From Clostridiales bacterium (GTDB taxonomy: Bacteria > Bacillota > Clostridia > Lachnospirales > Lachnospiraceae), in assembly GCA_015655075.1 (NCBI GenBank), contig JAATFT010000089.1, forward strand, positions 1-40,150: 40,150 nt of DNA, in the 5' to 3' direction. This document shows positions 7,344-16,061 of the stretch, one piece after another. The notes under the pieces are model-generated. The model was not told where the DNA came from. It did not search any database and worked only from the letters and a program-made list of their open reading frames with translations. Each line of letters opens with the position of its first letter. Position 1 is the first letter of the stretch. A program made the position numbers and the translations under genes.

Positions 7344-9275
7344 TCAGGAATCCGCCCTTACCCATACCGACATCTCTCCGGCATTCCTGTTTGCCCAGGA
7401 ATAATAAGGTATCCACTTTAAAATTTTCTTTTCATAAACCGGTTCCTTATATGGCCGGTATAAAGTGTTTTCGTTCCAGTCTGTATCCGTCTGTTTTTCG
7501 CCCTCACAAGTTAAAGTAACTACTCCTTTTAATAAATCCTTTTCATATTGTTCCGCAAATGCGGTGTCTCTATGGATACGTATTTGATGCAAATCGGCTC
7601 CGTTATCCGCTTCTTCCAGGCAGTAAACCAAAGGTCCCCTCGACACGGCCACCTTGCCCATATCTTCTCTGACATTGGGATTGGCCTGATTTAATACGGC
7701 CTCCATTTTAAAATTACAGGTTATTTCATCCTCTTTTTTCCATTTACGCTTCAGATATACATATCCTTTTACCGGTTTCACATTGACTCTTTCCCCATTG
7801 ACTGCGATTTCATAATCCCCGCACCAATCAGGAACCCGGAGGGCATAGCTGAATTCCGCCTCTTCTCTGGTAAAGCTTATTTTGACTTTTCCGTCCCATG
7901 GGTAATCCGTCCGTACTTTAATTCCAATTTCCTGTCCATGGACGGTGGTATTCATATCCCCGCCGATATACAGATTCATAAAAAAGCAATCCCCGGTTTT
8001 TGTATAGGCATAACTGCCAATAGAGGACAACAGCCTGGCAATATTGGGAGGACAGCAGGCACACCCAAACCACTTCTGACGTTCCACTTTAACATGGCTT
8101 TTATTATGATCTTTATCAGAGGCTTCCGGGACTACCTCCAAAGGATTTACATAGAAAAATTTTGTTCCGTCCAAAGACATACCACTGATGGCGCCGTTAA
8201 ACAAAACCCGCTCCAGCACATTCATATATCTGCTGTCTTTGGTTATTTCAAACATCCTTCTTGCAAAGAAAATTAATCCCACCGCCGCGCAGGTCTCCCC
8301 ATAAACCGTATCGTTGGGCAGGTCATAATCAAAAGTAAAGGACTCCCCGTAACTGGAGGGGCCGATTGCGCCGGTTATATACATCTGTTTCCCTGTTACA
8401 TTATCCCAAAGCCGTTCACAGGCCCGAAACAATTCCTCGTCCCCGGTCTCCTTTGCAACCGCCGCCATGCCGCTGTAGAGATAAACCCCCCGGACCGCAT
8501 GCCCTTCGGCCTTGTCAAAAAGCCTGACTTCCTTGCCTGCCTGATAATACTGGTATTTAAAATAACTGTCCCTCCAATGGAAATTATTCTGATTACGTAT
8601 GGTTTCCTCTTCAAAAAAGAGAGGCTGTTTTCCACGTTCGTCAATAAAATATTCGGCCAGAGCCAAATGCATTTTCTCTTTTGTTACTTCATACAGGCGC
8701 ACCAAAGCCATTTCAATTACTTCATGCCCCGGATAGCCGTGCAGTTTTCCCTGTTCCGAGCCGAAAATATTGTCCACGCAGTCAATATAGCGGAGGGCCG
8801 CATCCATGAATTTGCGTTTGCCGGTGGCCTGATAATACACTACCGCCGCCTCGGTCATATGGCCCAGACAATATAATTCATGGTTGTCTTTCAGGTTGGT
8901 AAACCGTTTATCCAGCCCGTTGATAATATAGTAAGTATTTAAATACCCGTCGGGCTGCTGTGCCGCACAGATATCATCAACGGCGCCGTCCGCTATTTTT
9001 TCCAGTTCCGGATCCGGGCTCCACATCAGAGAATAACCCACAGCTTCCAGCCATTTATAGACATCGCTGTCCTGAAATACCATACCCATAAATTTACCGG
9101 GTATTTTTCCTGCCGCGACTTTGAAATTCTGCATACAGTAGCTGGGCTGTGCTCCTTCAACTCGGTCATTTAACGCTTCCCACTGATACGGAATTACGCG
9201 GCCGCGGATCAAATGCATATACTCACTGAAAAATTTGTCTTTTATTCTGATTTCCTTCATTGATAATAATTTCAT
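7344..9275 (-). CDS. GH127 family beta-L-arabinofuranosidase
   Basis: Predicted to release L-arabinose from beta-L-arabinofuranosides such as those on plant hydroxyproline-rich proteins. The 643-residue length fits the GH127 (DUF1680) family. The (alpha/alpha)6 barrel covers roughly residues 10-440, with beta-sandwich domains after it. The zinc site and catalytic pair of the family match: Glu327 and Cys329 in YGETCAAVG and Cys407-Cys408 in FGCACCPPN, with spacing like that of the characterised Bifidobacterium enzyme HypBA1, where the first Cys of the pair is the nucleophile. No signal peptide, so it acts on imported oligosaccharides. It is the last gene of a binding-protein/permease cluster. 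GGAG lies 10 bases before the start; Met6 is an alternative. Confidence 0.93.
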   Translation of the reverse strand: MKLLSMKEIRIKDKFFSEYMHLIRGRVIPYQWEALNDRVEGAQPSYCMQNFKVAAGKIPGKFMGMVFQDSDVYKWLEAVGYSLMWSPDPELEKIADGAVDDICAAQQPDGYLNTYYIINGLDKRFTNLKDNHELYCLGHMTEAAVVYYQATGKRKFMDAALRYIDCVDNIFGSEQGKLHGYPGHEVIEMALVRLYEVTKEKMHLALAEYFIDERGKQPLFFEEETIRNQNNFHWRDSYFKYQYYQAGKEVRLFDKAEGHAVRGVYLYSGMAAVAKETGDEELFRACERLWDNVTGKQMYITGAIGPSSYGESFTFDYDLPNDTVYGETCAAVGLIFFARRMFEITKDSRYMNVLERVLFNGAISGMSLDGTKFFYVNPLEVVPEASDKDHNKSHVKVERQKWFGCACCPPNIARLLSSIGSYAYTKTGDCFFMNLYIGGDMNTTVHGQEIGIKVRTDYPWDGKVKISFTREEAEFSYALRVPDWCGDYEIAVNGERVNVKPVKGYVYLKRKWKKEDEITCNFKMEAVLNQANPNVREDMGKVAVSRGPLVYCLEEADNGADLHQIRIHRDTAFAEQYEKDLLKGVVTLTCEGEKQTDTDWNENTLYRPYKEPVYEKKILKWIPYYSWANRNAGEMSVWVRADS

Positions 9276-9348
9276 AAAATTACACTCCAGTCTTCTTTTA
9301 CTTTATTAGCCTTTTTTTATTAGTCTTTCCTTTATTAATCTTTCCTTA

Positions 9349-10182
9349 TCAGTCTTTCATTCCTGACAGCATGACGCCTTTTACAAAGGCATCCTGTGCA
9401 GACAGGAAAACAATCAGCACCGGCAGTACCGCAATGGCGGAAGACGCCATAAGCACCGGCCAGTCGGTGGAATACATGCCCTTCATGCTTGCCAGGCCCA
9501 AGGGCAGGGTATATTTGGCTGAATTATTGATATAAATCAACGGTGTAAAATAGTCGTTCCAGGTATTCATGAAGCAGAAAATTACCAGTGTGGCTATGGT
9601 GGATTTGGCCATGGGCAGGAGGATCCGGATAAAAATCTGAAAGGGATTGCAGCCGTCAATTTTAGCGGCTTCATCCAATTCCCTGGGCACCGTTATAAAA
9701 AACTGTCTCATTAAGAAGGTTCCGAAGGCGGACACCATGGGAGGTATCATTAAGGACCATAAGGTATTTACCAGGCCGTAGACGGACATCTGGAGAAAAT
9801 TCGTTATGACCGTCACATGAAAGGGAATCATCATAGTGCCCAGATAAAGCATAAAGATACGGTCCCTTCCTTTAAAATTCAGTCTTGCAAATACATAGCC
9901 AGCCAGGGCGGAGGTGAATACCTGAAAGAAAACCACCCAGGCAGATACTTTAATACTATTCATAAAATAGGCAAAATAATCAAACCGGGATGAAATATTG
10001 GCATAGTTTTCCAAAACCAGACGTTTTCCAAAAATCGTCGGAGGAAAAATAAATACTTCCCCTAAATCCTTAAAAGAGGAGGACAGCATCCAAAGAAAGG
10101 GCACAAGCATTAAAAAGGATCCAAAAATAAGTATACCATGTGCTACTATTTTTACAATTCTATTCTTTTTTTTATTAGACAT
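9349..10182 (-). CDS. carbohydrate ABC transporter permease, MalG type
   Basis: Inner half of an oligosaccharide importer of the CUT1 class. The 277 residues show six membrane segments starting at about residues 12, 75, 110, 140, 185 and 243, and the EAA loop ELDEAAKIDGCNPFQIFIRI, which contacts the ATPase. Its start is 13 bases after the partner permease stop, so the two are co-translated. No ATPase gene lies nearby; CUT1 systems often share one MsmX-type ATPase encoded elsewhere. Confidence 0.95.
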   Translation of the reverse strand: MSNKKKNRIVKIVAHGILIFGSFLMLVPFLWMLSSSFKDLGEVFIFPPTIFGKRLVLENYANISSRFDYFAYFMNSIKVSAWVVFFQVFTSALAGYVFARLNFKGRDRIFMLYLGTMMIPFHVTVITNFLQMSVYGLVNTLWSLMIPPMVSAFGTFLMRQFFITVPRELDEAAKIDGCNPFQIFIRILLPMAKSTIATLVIFCFMNTWNDYFTPLIYINNSAKYTLPLGLASMKGMYSTDWPVLMASSAIAVLPVLIVFLSAQDAFVKGVMLSGMKD

Positions 10183-10195
10183 GCTCTTTCCCTCC

Positions 10196-11101
10196 TTAAT
10201 AGATTTCCCTCATATTCTTTTCCATTTTTAAATTTATGGCGGTTATAATCATAACAATTGCAAACAGCAGGTAAGCAATGGCGCAGGCATAGCCTAATTT
10301 AAAATACTGGAAAGCATTCTGATACAGATAATGTACCAGAACAGAGGAGGATCTGCCGGGGCCCCCGCCTGTCATTAACATTACCTGGTCAAATACCTGG
10401 AAGGAATTGATAATGGCCATGATAAATACAAAAAATGTGGTTGGCTTAAGCATGGGAACCGTAATATATTTAAACTGCCCAAGCTTGCCGGCCCCATCCA
10501 GTTTGGCGGCCTCGTAATAAGTATTGGAAATTCCCTGAAGGCCTGATAAAAATATAATCATATCATAGCCTAACCGTTTCCATATGCCCACGATGGCAAT
10601 GGAAATCAGGGAGGTGTGGGTACTGATAAGCCATTTTCCCTTTGGAAGCCCGATCAGGGATAAACCATAATTTAAAAGGCCGAATTCCGGGTTATAAATC
10701 CACTGCCATACAATGGAAATAACTACCATGGAGGTAATGGAGGGCAGAAAGAACGCCGCCCGGTAAAAACGTTTCAGCCCTATCTTCTGATCCAGGGCAA
10801 CCGCCAGTAATAAGGACAGACACATGCCCACCGGAACAGTGAGAACCGTATATAGAACGGTATTGCCCGTAACCTGCCATACGATAGGATCCTGTATCAT
10901 ATCGATATAGTTTTTAAGTCCGACAAATTTCGGTCTGGTAAGCATATCATATTTTGTAAAACTTAATAAAAAGGTTGCCACAACCGGTATGAGCATAAAC
11001 ATAAAAAATCCCGCGATATTCGGCAACAGCATTACCCAAGCCCATTTTGCATCATTAAAAAGCTTACCGGGTTTCTTTTTCGCAACAGCAACTGCTTTCA
11101 T
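10196..11101 (-). CDS. carbohydrate ABC transporter permease, MalF type
   Basis: Partner permease of the gene at 9349. The start at 11101 is chosen because AGGAGA precedes it by 8 bases; the frame is open upstream only through a palindromic repeat. The 301 residues contain six membrane segments and the EAA loop YYEAAKLDGAGKLGQFKYIT. The N-terminal AKKKPGKLFNDAKWAW leader is typical of these proteins. The preceding gene on the strand is the binding protein, separated by 311 bp that hold two hairpin-forming repeats. These could lower permease output relative to binding protein. Confidence 0.95.
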   Translation of the reverse strand: MKAVAVAKKKPGKLFNDAKWAWVMLLPNIAGFFMFMLIPVVATFLLSFTKYDMLTRPKFVGLKNYIDMIQDPIVWQVTGNTVLYTVLTVPVGMCLSLLLAVALDQKIGLKRFYRAAFFLPSITSMVVISIVWQWIYNPEFGLLNYGLSLIGLPKGKWLISTHTSLISIAIVGIWKRLGYDMIIFLSGLQGISNTYYEAAKLDGAGKLGQFKYITVPMLKPTTFFVFIMAIINSFQVFDQVMLMTGGGPGRSSSVLVHYLYQNAFQYFKLGYACAIAYLLFAIVMIITAINLKMEKNMREIY

Positions 11102-11124
11102 TTTTATGTCTCCTATTCTTATCC

Positions 11125-11200
11125 GAGCACTCTCGGAAACTCCCCTGTACGCATCTTTGCGGCACAAATCTGCGCATACAAAGAGTTTCCGAGAGTACTC
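11125..11200. repeat. 76-bp palindromic repeat (family R3) before the MalF-type permease
   Basis: GAGCACTCTCGGAAACTC (11125-11142) pairs with GAGTTTCCGAGAGTACTC (11183-11200), one mismatch, with further pairing inside (TGTACGCA / TGCGCATACA). It ends 24 bases before the permease start, directly upstream of the ribosome binding site. The first 39 bases recur at 24729-24767, again 24 bases before a start codon. Confidence 0.75.
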
Positions 11201-11291
11201 TATCATAAATACTTAGGCCGGTATGGAAGTTCCCCTGTCTGCCGGCCGCCTCCGGTCACCCAATAACACCAGAGCAAATTTACACCCCGGC

Positions 11292-11406
11292 GGTCAAAGC
11301 GGATATTCCGAGTCCGCTGTACTACTTGCCCATAACCATACAAGTGAGTCCCAAACCCACCCCTTACGCTTTTCTAGGAAGCAGGGACTTATTTGTATGG
11401 TTAAAT
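11292..11406. repeat. dispersed palindromic repeat, family R1
   Basis: It begins GGTCAAAGCGGATATTCCGA with the stem AGCGGA/TCCGCT and ends with a long hairpin in which AACCATACAAGTGAGTCCC (from 11334) pairs with GGGACTTATTTGTATGGTT (to 11402). It lies directly after the binding-protein stop codon and may act as a processing or stabilising stem-loop for that message. Confidence 0.65.
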
Positions 11407-11412
11407 AATAGC

Positions 11413-12753
11413 TTATTCTAAGGCTTCCGCAATTGCTTCATTGGATCTTTTATCGATATTCTGCAAGGTTTTGTCAAGGTCCTGGGCATCGGTAAAATAC
11501 AGCTTTGTCTCTTCGGAAACAATATCACTGCATTTTGAGGAATATTGAAGGGCGCTGGGGTCTACCACCGCATCCTGGAAATAATCCAGCATGTTTTTAT
11601 AGCTGTCCCCATGAACCTCTTGCTTATACCATTTTTCCACCATATCTTCTTCATACATGGATTTCCGGTTGGGCATCCAGAGTCCGGAGCTTATCAGGGA
11701 ACCCTGGTAATCCAGGCTGGATAAGAATTTAACGAATTCCCAGGCCTGTTCCGGATATTTTGTACCGGAGGCTATGCAATGCAAATGCGCCTGGCCCGTG
11801 GTTACCACCTTGCCGTAGGAGGGCAGGGGCGCCATACCCACATGCATTCCGGCGGCGGCCAGCTCCTGTAAGGCCCAGGAACCGTCAAGCAGCATGGCCA
11901 CTTTGCCGGTTTCCAGCATTTGTGCCGCCGTCATTCCCACGCTGTCCAGGGTTGTGGCATCCGGTGCGGAGCCGTCCTCAACACGGATTGCCTTAATGGT
12001 TTCCATTACTTTTTTAGCTTCCGGTGTGTTCATGGTACTTGTCTTAAAATCATCGGAATACCTGGAACCGCCGCCCGAAATAATCTGCGGGGTAAGGGTA
12101 TCGGTACCCCCGCCCCCAACTGTCTCAAGTCCGTAGCAGCCATAGATGTCATCCGTTGTAAGCTTCTTTGCCACTTCCCTGAATTCGTCTATCGTCCAGG
12201 CATTTGCCGGATCGGAGCTGGGATATTCCACTCCCGCCTCATCAAAAACATCTTTATTGTAATAAAGAATCGGAGATACCGTACAGGAAGAAACCCCATA
12301 TACCTTCCCGTCTATACTCATAATTTCTTTGGAAGAATCAATAAAATCATCCAGGGAAAATTCTTCATTAAATTTATCGGTTATTTCCAAGAGCGTGCCT
12401 TTTGATACAAATTGTCTGTATGCGCTTGACATCATAAACATGACGTCGGGCATGGACTTGGATGCCGCCGCGCTTAAGAGCTTGGCGTTATATTCGCTTC
12501 CTCCGGTACTGGAGGTATAATTTATTTTAATATCGGAGTGTTCTTTTTCAAATATTGCAATACCGTCCTCTACGGCGGCTGTTTCTAACGGGCTTGCCTC
12601 CCATCCCATAAAATTCAGGGTTACGACTTCTTTATCGTCCCCTTCCCCTGAATCTGTATTTGTTGCTTTACCGTTATTTCTGCTGCAGCCGGTCCCTGCC
12701 ATAGCTGCCATGACAATTACCAAACCGACTGCCAATACCTTTTTAAGTTTCAT
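11413..12753 (-). CDS. sugar ABC transporter substrate-binding lipoprotein
   Basis: Extracytoplasmic binding protein of a CUT1 importer. Of 446 residues, 1-23 form a lipoprotein signal ending AGTGCSRN with Cys23. The mature part is a family-1 solute-binding fold: LNFMGWEASPLETAAVEDGI at the start, GVSSCTVSPILYYNKDVFDEAG around 150, WTIDEFREVAKKL, and the Trp-containing GSWALQEL around 295. AAGGAGG stands before the ATG. It opens the cluster with two permeases and the GH127 enzyme, so an arabinose-containing oligosaccharide is the likely ligand; that is inferred from context only. Confidence 0.94.
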   Translation of the reverse strand: MKLKKVLAVGLVIVMAAMAGTGCSRNNGKATNTDSGEGDDKEVVTLNFMGWEASPLETAAVEDGIAIFEKEHSDIKINYTSSTGGSEYNAKLLSAAASKSMPDVMFMMSSAYRQFVSKGTLLEITDKFNEEFSLDDFIDSSKEIMSIDGKVYGVSSCTVSPILYYNKDVFDEAGVEYPSSDPANAWTIDEFREVAKKLTTDDIYGCYGLETVGGGGTDTLTPQIISGGGSRYSDDFKTSTMNTPEAKKVMETIKAIRVEDGSAPDATTLDSVGMTAAQMLETGKVAMLLDGSWALQELAAAGMHVGMAPLPSYGKVVTTGQAHLHCIASGTKYPEQAWEFVKFLSSLDYQGSLISSGLWMPNRKSMYEEDMVEKWYKQEVHGDSYKNMLDYFQDAVVDPSALQYSSKCSDIVSEETKLYFTDAQDLDKTLQNIDKRSNEAIAEALE

Positions 12754-12867
12754 AATAGCTCCTCCTTATAAGTCCATTTCCCATATACATCATGATACGA
12801 CTATGTTTTACCATTCCATTATCTTGTAAAAAAGGTTGCTTTAATACGGCGGCATTGATTTTTTTCT

Positions 12868-12948
12868 GGGATGCGCACGACGCTTGCAGGGTATCATGCC
12901 GCAAAACGGCCAAGCACCAGCGCAGAGTTTGCTTCGCAAACTCTTTTC
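12868..12948 (+). repeat. approximately 82-bp dispersed repeat (family R4), copy 1
   Basis: It runs from GGGATGCGCACGACGCTTGC to GAGTTTGCTTCGCAAACTC plus CTTTTC. About 85 percent of its bases match the reverse complement of 15680-15761 by eye. The right end is a perfect 8-bp hairpin with a 3-nt loop followed by a T-rich stretch, so it resembles a rho-independent terminator. It sits between the divergent binding-protein and AraC genes. Confidence 0.7.
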
Positions 12949-12996
12949 TTGTAGTCATTATGCCGATTAAATTTGAATTAAATAAATTGCTTTAAC

Positions 12997-13010
12997 CATA
13001 TGTACATATG
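12997..13010. promoter_or_regulatory. perfect palindrome CATATGTACATATG, possible operator of the AraC gene
   Basis: A 14-bp perfect palindrome within the promoter region of the AraC-type gene, preceded by TTGCTT (12987-12992) and followed by TATAGT/TATAAT-like hexamers (13012-13022). It may be a regulator site; the exact promoter spacing is not ideal. Confidence 0.4.
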
Positions 13011-13084
13011 TTATAGTATAATGATAATATACGGAAATTACCGTTGCAACTCCCCAATTTGCAAAAAAGGTGGTCAAATCCCAT

Positions 13085-13981
13085 ATGTTATATTTAGTAA
13101 GCGATGTAAAGTATCCCCTGCATTATCTTTCCAGCGGCAATCTGGCAAATAATAACCGTTTTATTCATCCAGACAGAAATTTGGATTCCCATGTACTGAT
13201 TATTGTAAGAAAGGGGACCCTGCATATTAATCAGGCCGGTATCAATTACGATATCGGCCCCAATCAGTTTATTATTTTGTTTGCAGGTCAGCATCACTAT
13301 GGTTATAAACCCAGCGAGGAACCCCTGTCCTATTACTGGACTCATTTTACAATCCGGGATCCGGATTATAAATTCTACAGCCCTTCCAGTTTAAAGAGGA
13401 ATTTGGAAATCTGGAATGCGGGACCCATGCAGACGCCTTTTACCATGACCAATTACATATTGCCGGAATACGGTTCCCTGCCTGAAGATAACCGCTCCTC
13501 TCTTTTTTTCGTGCAGCTTTTAGATACGGCAAAAAGGGAGAATTATGCCGCTACCTACCGCTGTCATTATATTTTAAGCTTTTTATTGCTGGAGTTAGGC
13601 ACGGAAGCATTTTTTACGCCGGATTTAACCAGACATAACATTCCTGCAGCCGTAGTTAATATCATTGAATGGATTCGTCTTTATTACAATCAGCCCCTTA
13701 CCGTGCGGGGTTTATCGGAAATGTTCGGCTACAACCCCACCTATCTTTCCAACCTGTTCAAAAAATATACCGGTTATCCTTTAATTAATTACATAAACCG
13801 CACCCGCATAGCCGTGTCAAAAAACCTTTTGACCAATGATATTACCTTAAAAGTATGCACCATAGGAAAATTATGCGGCTTCCAGGATGAAAAACTTTTT
13901 ATGAAAGTCTTTAAAAAGATTGAGGGAATTACGCCGACACAATACAGAGATATGTTTTCCCATAAGCATATTAATAAATAA
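13085..13981 (+). CDS. AraC-family transcriptional regulator
   Basis: Likely controls the divergent carbohydrate uptake and GH127 operon. The start at 13085 is preferred: AAAGGTGG lies 11 bases upstream, whereas the in-frame GTG at 13070 lies inside that ribosome binding site. Of 298 residues, the N-terminal half (about 15-95) is an AraC_binding cupin (HVLIIVRKGTLHINQAGINYDIGPNQFIILFAG) that should sense the sugar. The C-terminal 100 residues hold two helix-turn-helix units: LTVRGLSEMFGYNPTYLSNL and KVCTIGKLCGFQDEKLF, followed by the usual KKIEGITPTQYRD. Confidence 0.93.
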   Translation: MLYLVSDVKYPLHYLSSGNLANNNRFIHPDRNLDSHVLIIVRKGTLHINQAGINYDIGPNQFIILFAGQHHYGYKPSEEPLSYYWTHFTIRDPDYKFYSPSSLKRNLEIWNAGPMQTPFTMTNYILPEYGSLPEDNRSSLFFVQLLDTAKRENYAATYRCHYILSFLLLELGTEAFFTPDLTRHNIPAAVVNIIEWIRLYYNQPLTVRGLSEMFGYNPTYLSNLFKKYTGYPLINYINRTRIAVSKNLLTNDITLKVCTIGKLCGFQDEKLFMKVFKKIEGITPTQYRDMFSHKHINK

Positions 13982-13992
13982 TCCGTAAATAC

Positions 13993-14056
13993 GTAATTGA
14001 AAAACTTGCTTTTTAACTTTGCTTCCATGGCATAATAAAAACAACGTTTCAATTAC
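13993..14056. terminator. possible terminator between convergent genes
   Basis: GTAATTGAAA (13993-14002) and TTTCAATTAC (14047-14056) are a perfect 10-bp inverted repeat with a 44-nt loop between the convergent araC-type and ABC-F genes. The long loop makes this weak. Confidence 0.3.
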
Positions 14057-14068
14057 TGCCTTAACTCC

Positions 14069-15598
14069 TTATATATCGATTTTCTGTAATCCTGATTTTG
14101 TTAATTCATATACCCCAGTTGCCACTTCTTCTAAATACTTTCTATCGTGTGTTACACTGATAATAACTCCTTTAAATTCAGATAATACTCCCCGGATCAC
14201 GGGATTGGATAAGGGACTTAAATTTCTTGTGGGTTCATCCAGTACCAAAACATTACAGCCATGAAGGATCAGCTTCAGCAGAATCAGCTTCGCCTTCTGT
14301 CCGCCGCTTAGTTCACCGATTTTATGCTCCATCTCCTCCCTGGTAAATTTCATTCCGCCCATATAAGTAAAGGCTTTTGTAATATCCTCTTTCTGTCCGC
14401 TGGCAACCAGGAAATCAAGCGGGAACGCATTATAGTCCAATACTTCTTCATAGTTCTGGGGCATATAACCGGCCTTTATATCCCTGCGTTTAAGCAGCTC
14501 CTCCGCCACACCGTGGAGGAGGGTGGTTTTACCGATACCGTTATCCCCGATGATAGCAATATGCTCAGGCCCGGTTACCCGCAGAAGGATATGCTCCGCC
14601 AGAATTATTTCCTCCCCGTTGTTACTAACCTTTAAGGCGTCCACATTATACTCCAATACTTTTTTACCATTGGGTATCCTTATGTCTTTCGGGAAATCAA
14701 ACAGAATTGCTTCCTCCACCTCCGGTATTTCCAAAAACTCTTCTGCCTTTTTTTCGATACGCTTTTCCTGGGATAACAGATTCTTCATCTTCTTTTTTAA
14801 TAATCTGCCTCCCGCCGGGTCTCCTCTTGATATGGTATCCTGCCGGTTATCCACTTTATTGTATATCTGCTGCCAGCGCTGCATCTGTTTTTTATAATCC
14901 TCCCTCTGCTTTCTGGAAACCATTTCCTGCTTTTGCAAACCCCTCAATCTTTTCTCCACATATTCCCTGTAGCCCATATAAGCAACGGTATAGCGGGGCT
15001 CGGTTTTTCTCTTTACCTGCTCCAGATGAATTATGACATTGGCCGTATTTTCTATCATGACCTCATCATGGGAGACATATAATATAGGACATTTGGAGTG
15101 ATTAATGAAATCCTCCAGCCATCCTAAGGTATTAAGATCCAAATCGTTGGTAGGTTCATCCAATAACAGGATATCCGGTTCTTCCGCCAATAGTTTTATC
15201 AGCCGGAGCTTAACTTTTTCACCGCCTGATAAAGTATTCATCAGCTGATTGCTGCCAAAGAGCGCCGAATCCAGATGCATGGACCATATATCCGGATGGG
15301 AACAGCCATAAATATCCGCTTCTGATAAAAATTCGGCTACCGTACTGTTTAACCATTTTTCCTCCATTTCCTGTTCTAAATAACCAAGTTTATTACCGCC
15401 CAAAATCCGGCCGGAATAATCACAATAGCCATCCAGCATTGCTCTATTATAAATAAACTTTAACAGAGTACTCTTGCCATTTCCTTCTTCCCCTATAATA
15501 ACAGCCTTGTCGCCTTGATTCAGGGTAAAATTAAAATCCTTTATCAATATTGTGTTATCCTCTTTTTTTGAAATCGTCACATTTTTTATATCCAACAT
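14069..15598 (-). CDS. ABC-F family ATPase (possible ribosome-protection type)
   Basis: Soluble tandem-ATPase protein acting on the ribosome; ABC-F members either support translation or protect against 50S antibiotics. Start 15598 is chosen because AAGGAAGG lies 7 bases upstream; the ATG at 15631 lacks a site. The 509 residues have ABC domain 1 with Walker A GEEGNGKST, signature LSGGEKVKL and Walker B ILLLDEPTNDLD; a charged linker around 230-300; and domain 2 with GDNGIGKTT, LSGGQKAKL and LVLDEPTRNLSPLS. The second Walker B region is not the usual DEPTNHLD. There are no membrane segments. A leader with a short reading frame and terminator upstream resembles attenuation leaders of resistance ABC-F genes, which favours but does not prove a resistance role. 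Confidence 0.9.
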   Translation of the reverse strand: MLDIKNVTISKKEDNTILIKDFNFTLNQGDKAVIIGEEGNGKSTLLKFIYNRAMLDGYCDYSGRILGGNKLGYLEQEMEEKWLNSTVAEFLSEADIYGCSHPDIWSMHLDSALFGSNQLMNTLSGGEKVKLRLIKLLAEEPDILLLDEPTNDLDLNTLGWLEDFINHSKCPILYVSHDEVMIENTANVIIHLEQVKRKTEPRYTVAYMGYREYVEKRLRGLQKQEMVSRKQREDYKKQMQRWQQIYNKVDNRQDTISRGDPAGGRLLKKKMKNLLSQEKRIEKKAEEFLEIPEVEEAILFDFPKDIRIPNGKKVLEYNVDALKVSNNGEEIILAEHILLRVTGPEHIAIIGDNGIGKTTLLHGVAEELLKRRDIKAGYMPQNYEEVLDYNAFPLDFLVASGQKEDITKAFTYMGGMKFTREEMEHKIGELSGGQKAKLILLKLILHGCNVLVLDEPTRNLSPLSNPVIRGVLSEFKGVIISVTHDRKYLEEVATGVYELTKSGLQKIDI

Positions 15599-15679
15599 AA
15601 GATTCCTTCCTTCTGATTGAATTATTTCCATTTAAATAATAATTTTGTATTCATGCTTCCACCTCCTGTATAAATCAAT

Positions 15680-15761
15680 GAAAAAGAGTTTGCAAAGCAA
15701 ACTCTGCGCTGACGCTTGGTCGCTTTGCGACATAATACCCTGCAGGCGTCATGGGCATCCC
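15680..15761 (-). repeat. approximately 82-bp dispersed repeat (family R4), copy 2
   Basis: Reverse complement of the repeat at 12868-12948. Its hairpin end GAGTTTGCTTTGCAAACTC plus TTTTTC faces the ABC-F gene, so on the minus strand it forms a further terminator-like structure in the ABC-F leader. Confidence 0.7.
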
Positions 15762-15771
15762 GTCTGGAAAA

Positions 15772-15816
15772 TTTTTATTTCATAGGAAATTCACGGAATT
15801 TTCTATGAAATAAAAA
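15772..15816. terminator. hairpin with A/T tracts on both sides
   Basis: TTTATTTCATAGGAAATT pairs with AATTTTCTATGAAATAAA around a short loop, flanked by T and A tracts. It shares TTTTTATTTCATAGGAAATT with 5964-5992. It lies directly downstream (minus strand) of the attenuator-like terminator at 15812-15838. Confidence 0.5.
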
Positions 15817-15838
15817 AACACTTCCCAACGAAAGTGTT
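15812..15838 (-). terminator. rho-independent terminator in the ABC-F leader (candidate attenuator)
   Basis: On the minus strand AACACTTTC and GGAAGTGTT form a 9-bp stem with one G-T pair and a 4-nt loop, followed directly by a run of seven T. It lies 73 bases after the stop of a 49-codon reading frame and about 210 bases before the ABC-F start. Confidence 0.75.
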
Positions 15839-15911
15839 TATGCTTAATCAACTGATAAATCCCGGCCAACGGGGTAATAAAACTTTTGCTATTCCTGTTG
15901 ACTTTTAAAAT

Positions 15912-16061
15912 TTAAGAATTTAAGATACATACCTCTCCTGTAAACAAGCCCGCCGGACTGTTTAAATGAGATATCCTGTACGTATCCGTTACAGCGAATA
16001 AAACAGCTTTCAATTTAAAAGAAGTATTCAACTTACCGTTATTATTTTTTAATATCATCAT
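15912..16061 (-). CDS. 49-residue small ORF, candidate leader peptide for ABC-F
   Basis: The ATG at 16061 is preceded by AGAGGCGG at 5-base spacing. The product, starting MMILKNNNGKLNTSF and ending GEVCILNS, has no recognised domain. A terminator follows at 15838-15812 and then the ABC-F gene on the same strand. It may be a translated leader that controls readthrough, a tiny independent gene, or chance; the good ribosome binding site and position argue against chance. It is longer than many known attenuation leaders. Confidence 0.45.
   Translation of the reverse strand: MMILKNNNGKLNTSFKLKAVLFAVTDTYRISHLNSPAGLFTGEVCILNS

Noticed and set aside
11760..12405. Several plus-strand frames opposite the sugar-binding protein gene
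   Set aside because: They are complementary shadows of a well-supported lipoprotein gene and have no start signals.
13070..13084. GTG start for the AraC regulator
   Set aside because: The GTG is part of the AAAGGTGG ribosome binding site for the ATG at 13085.
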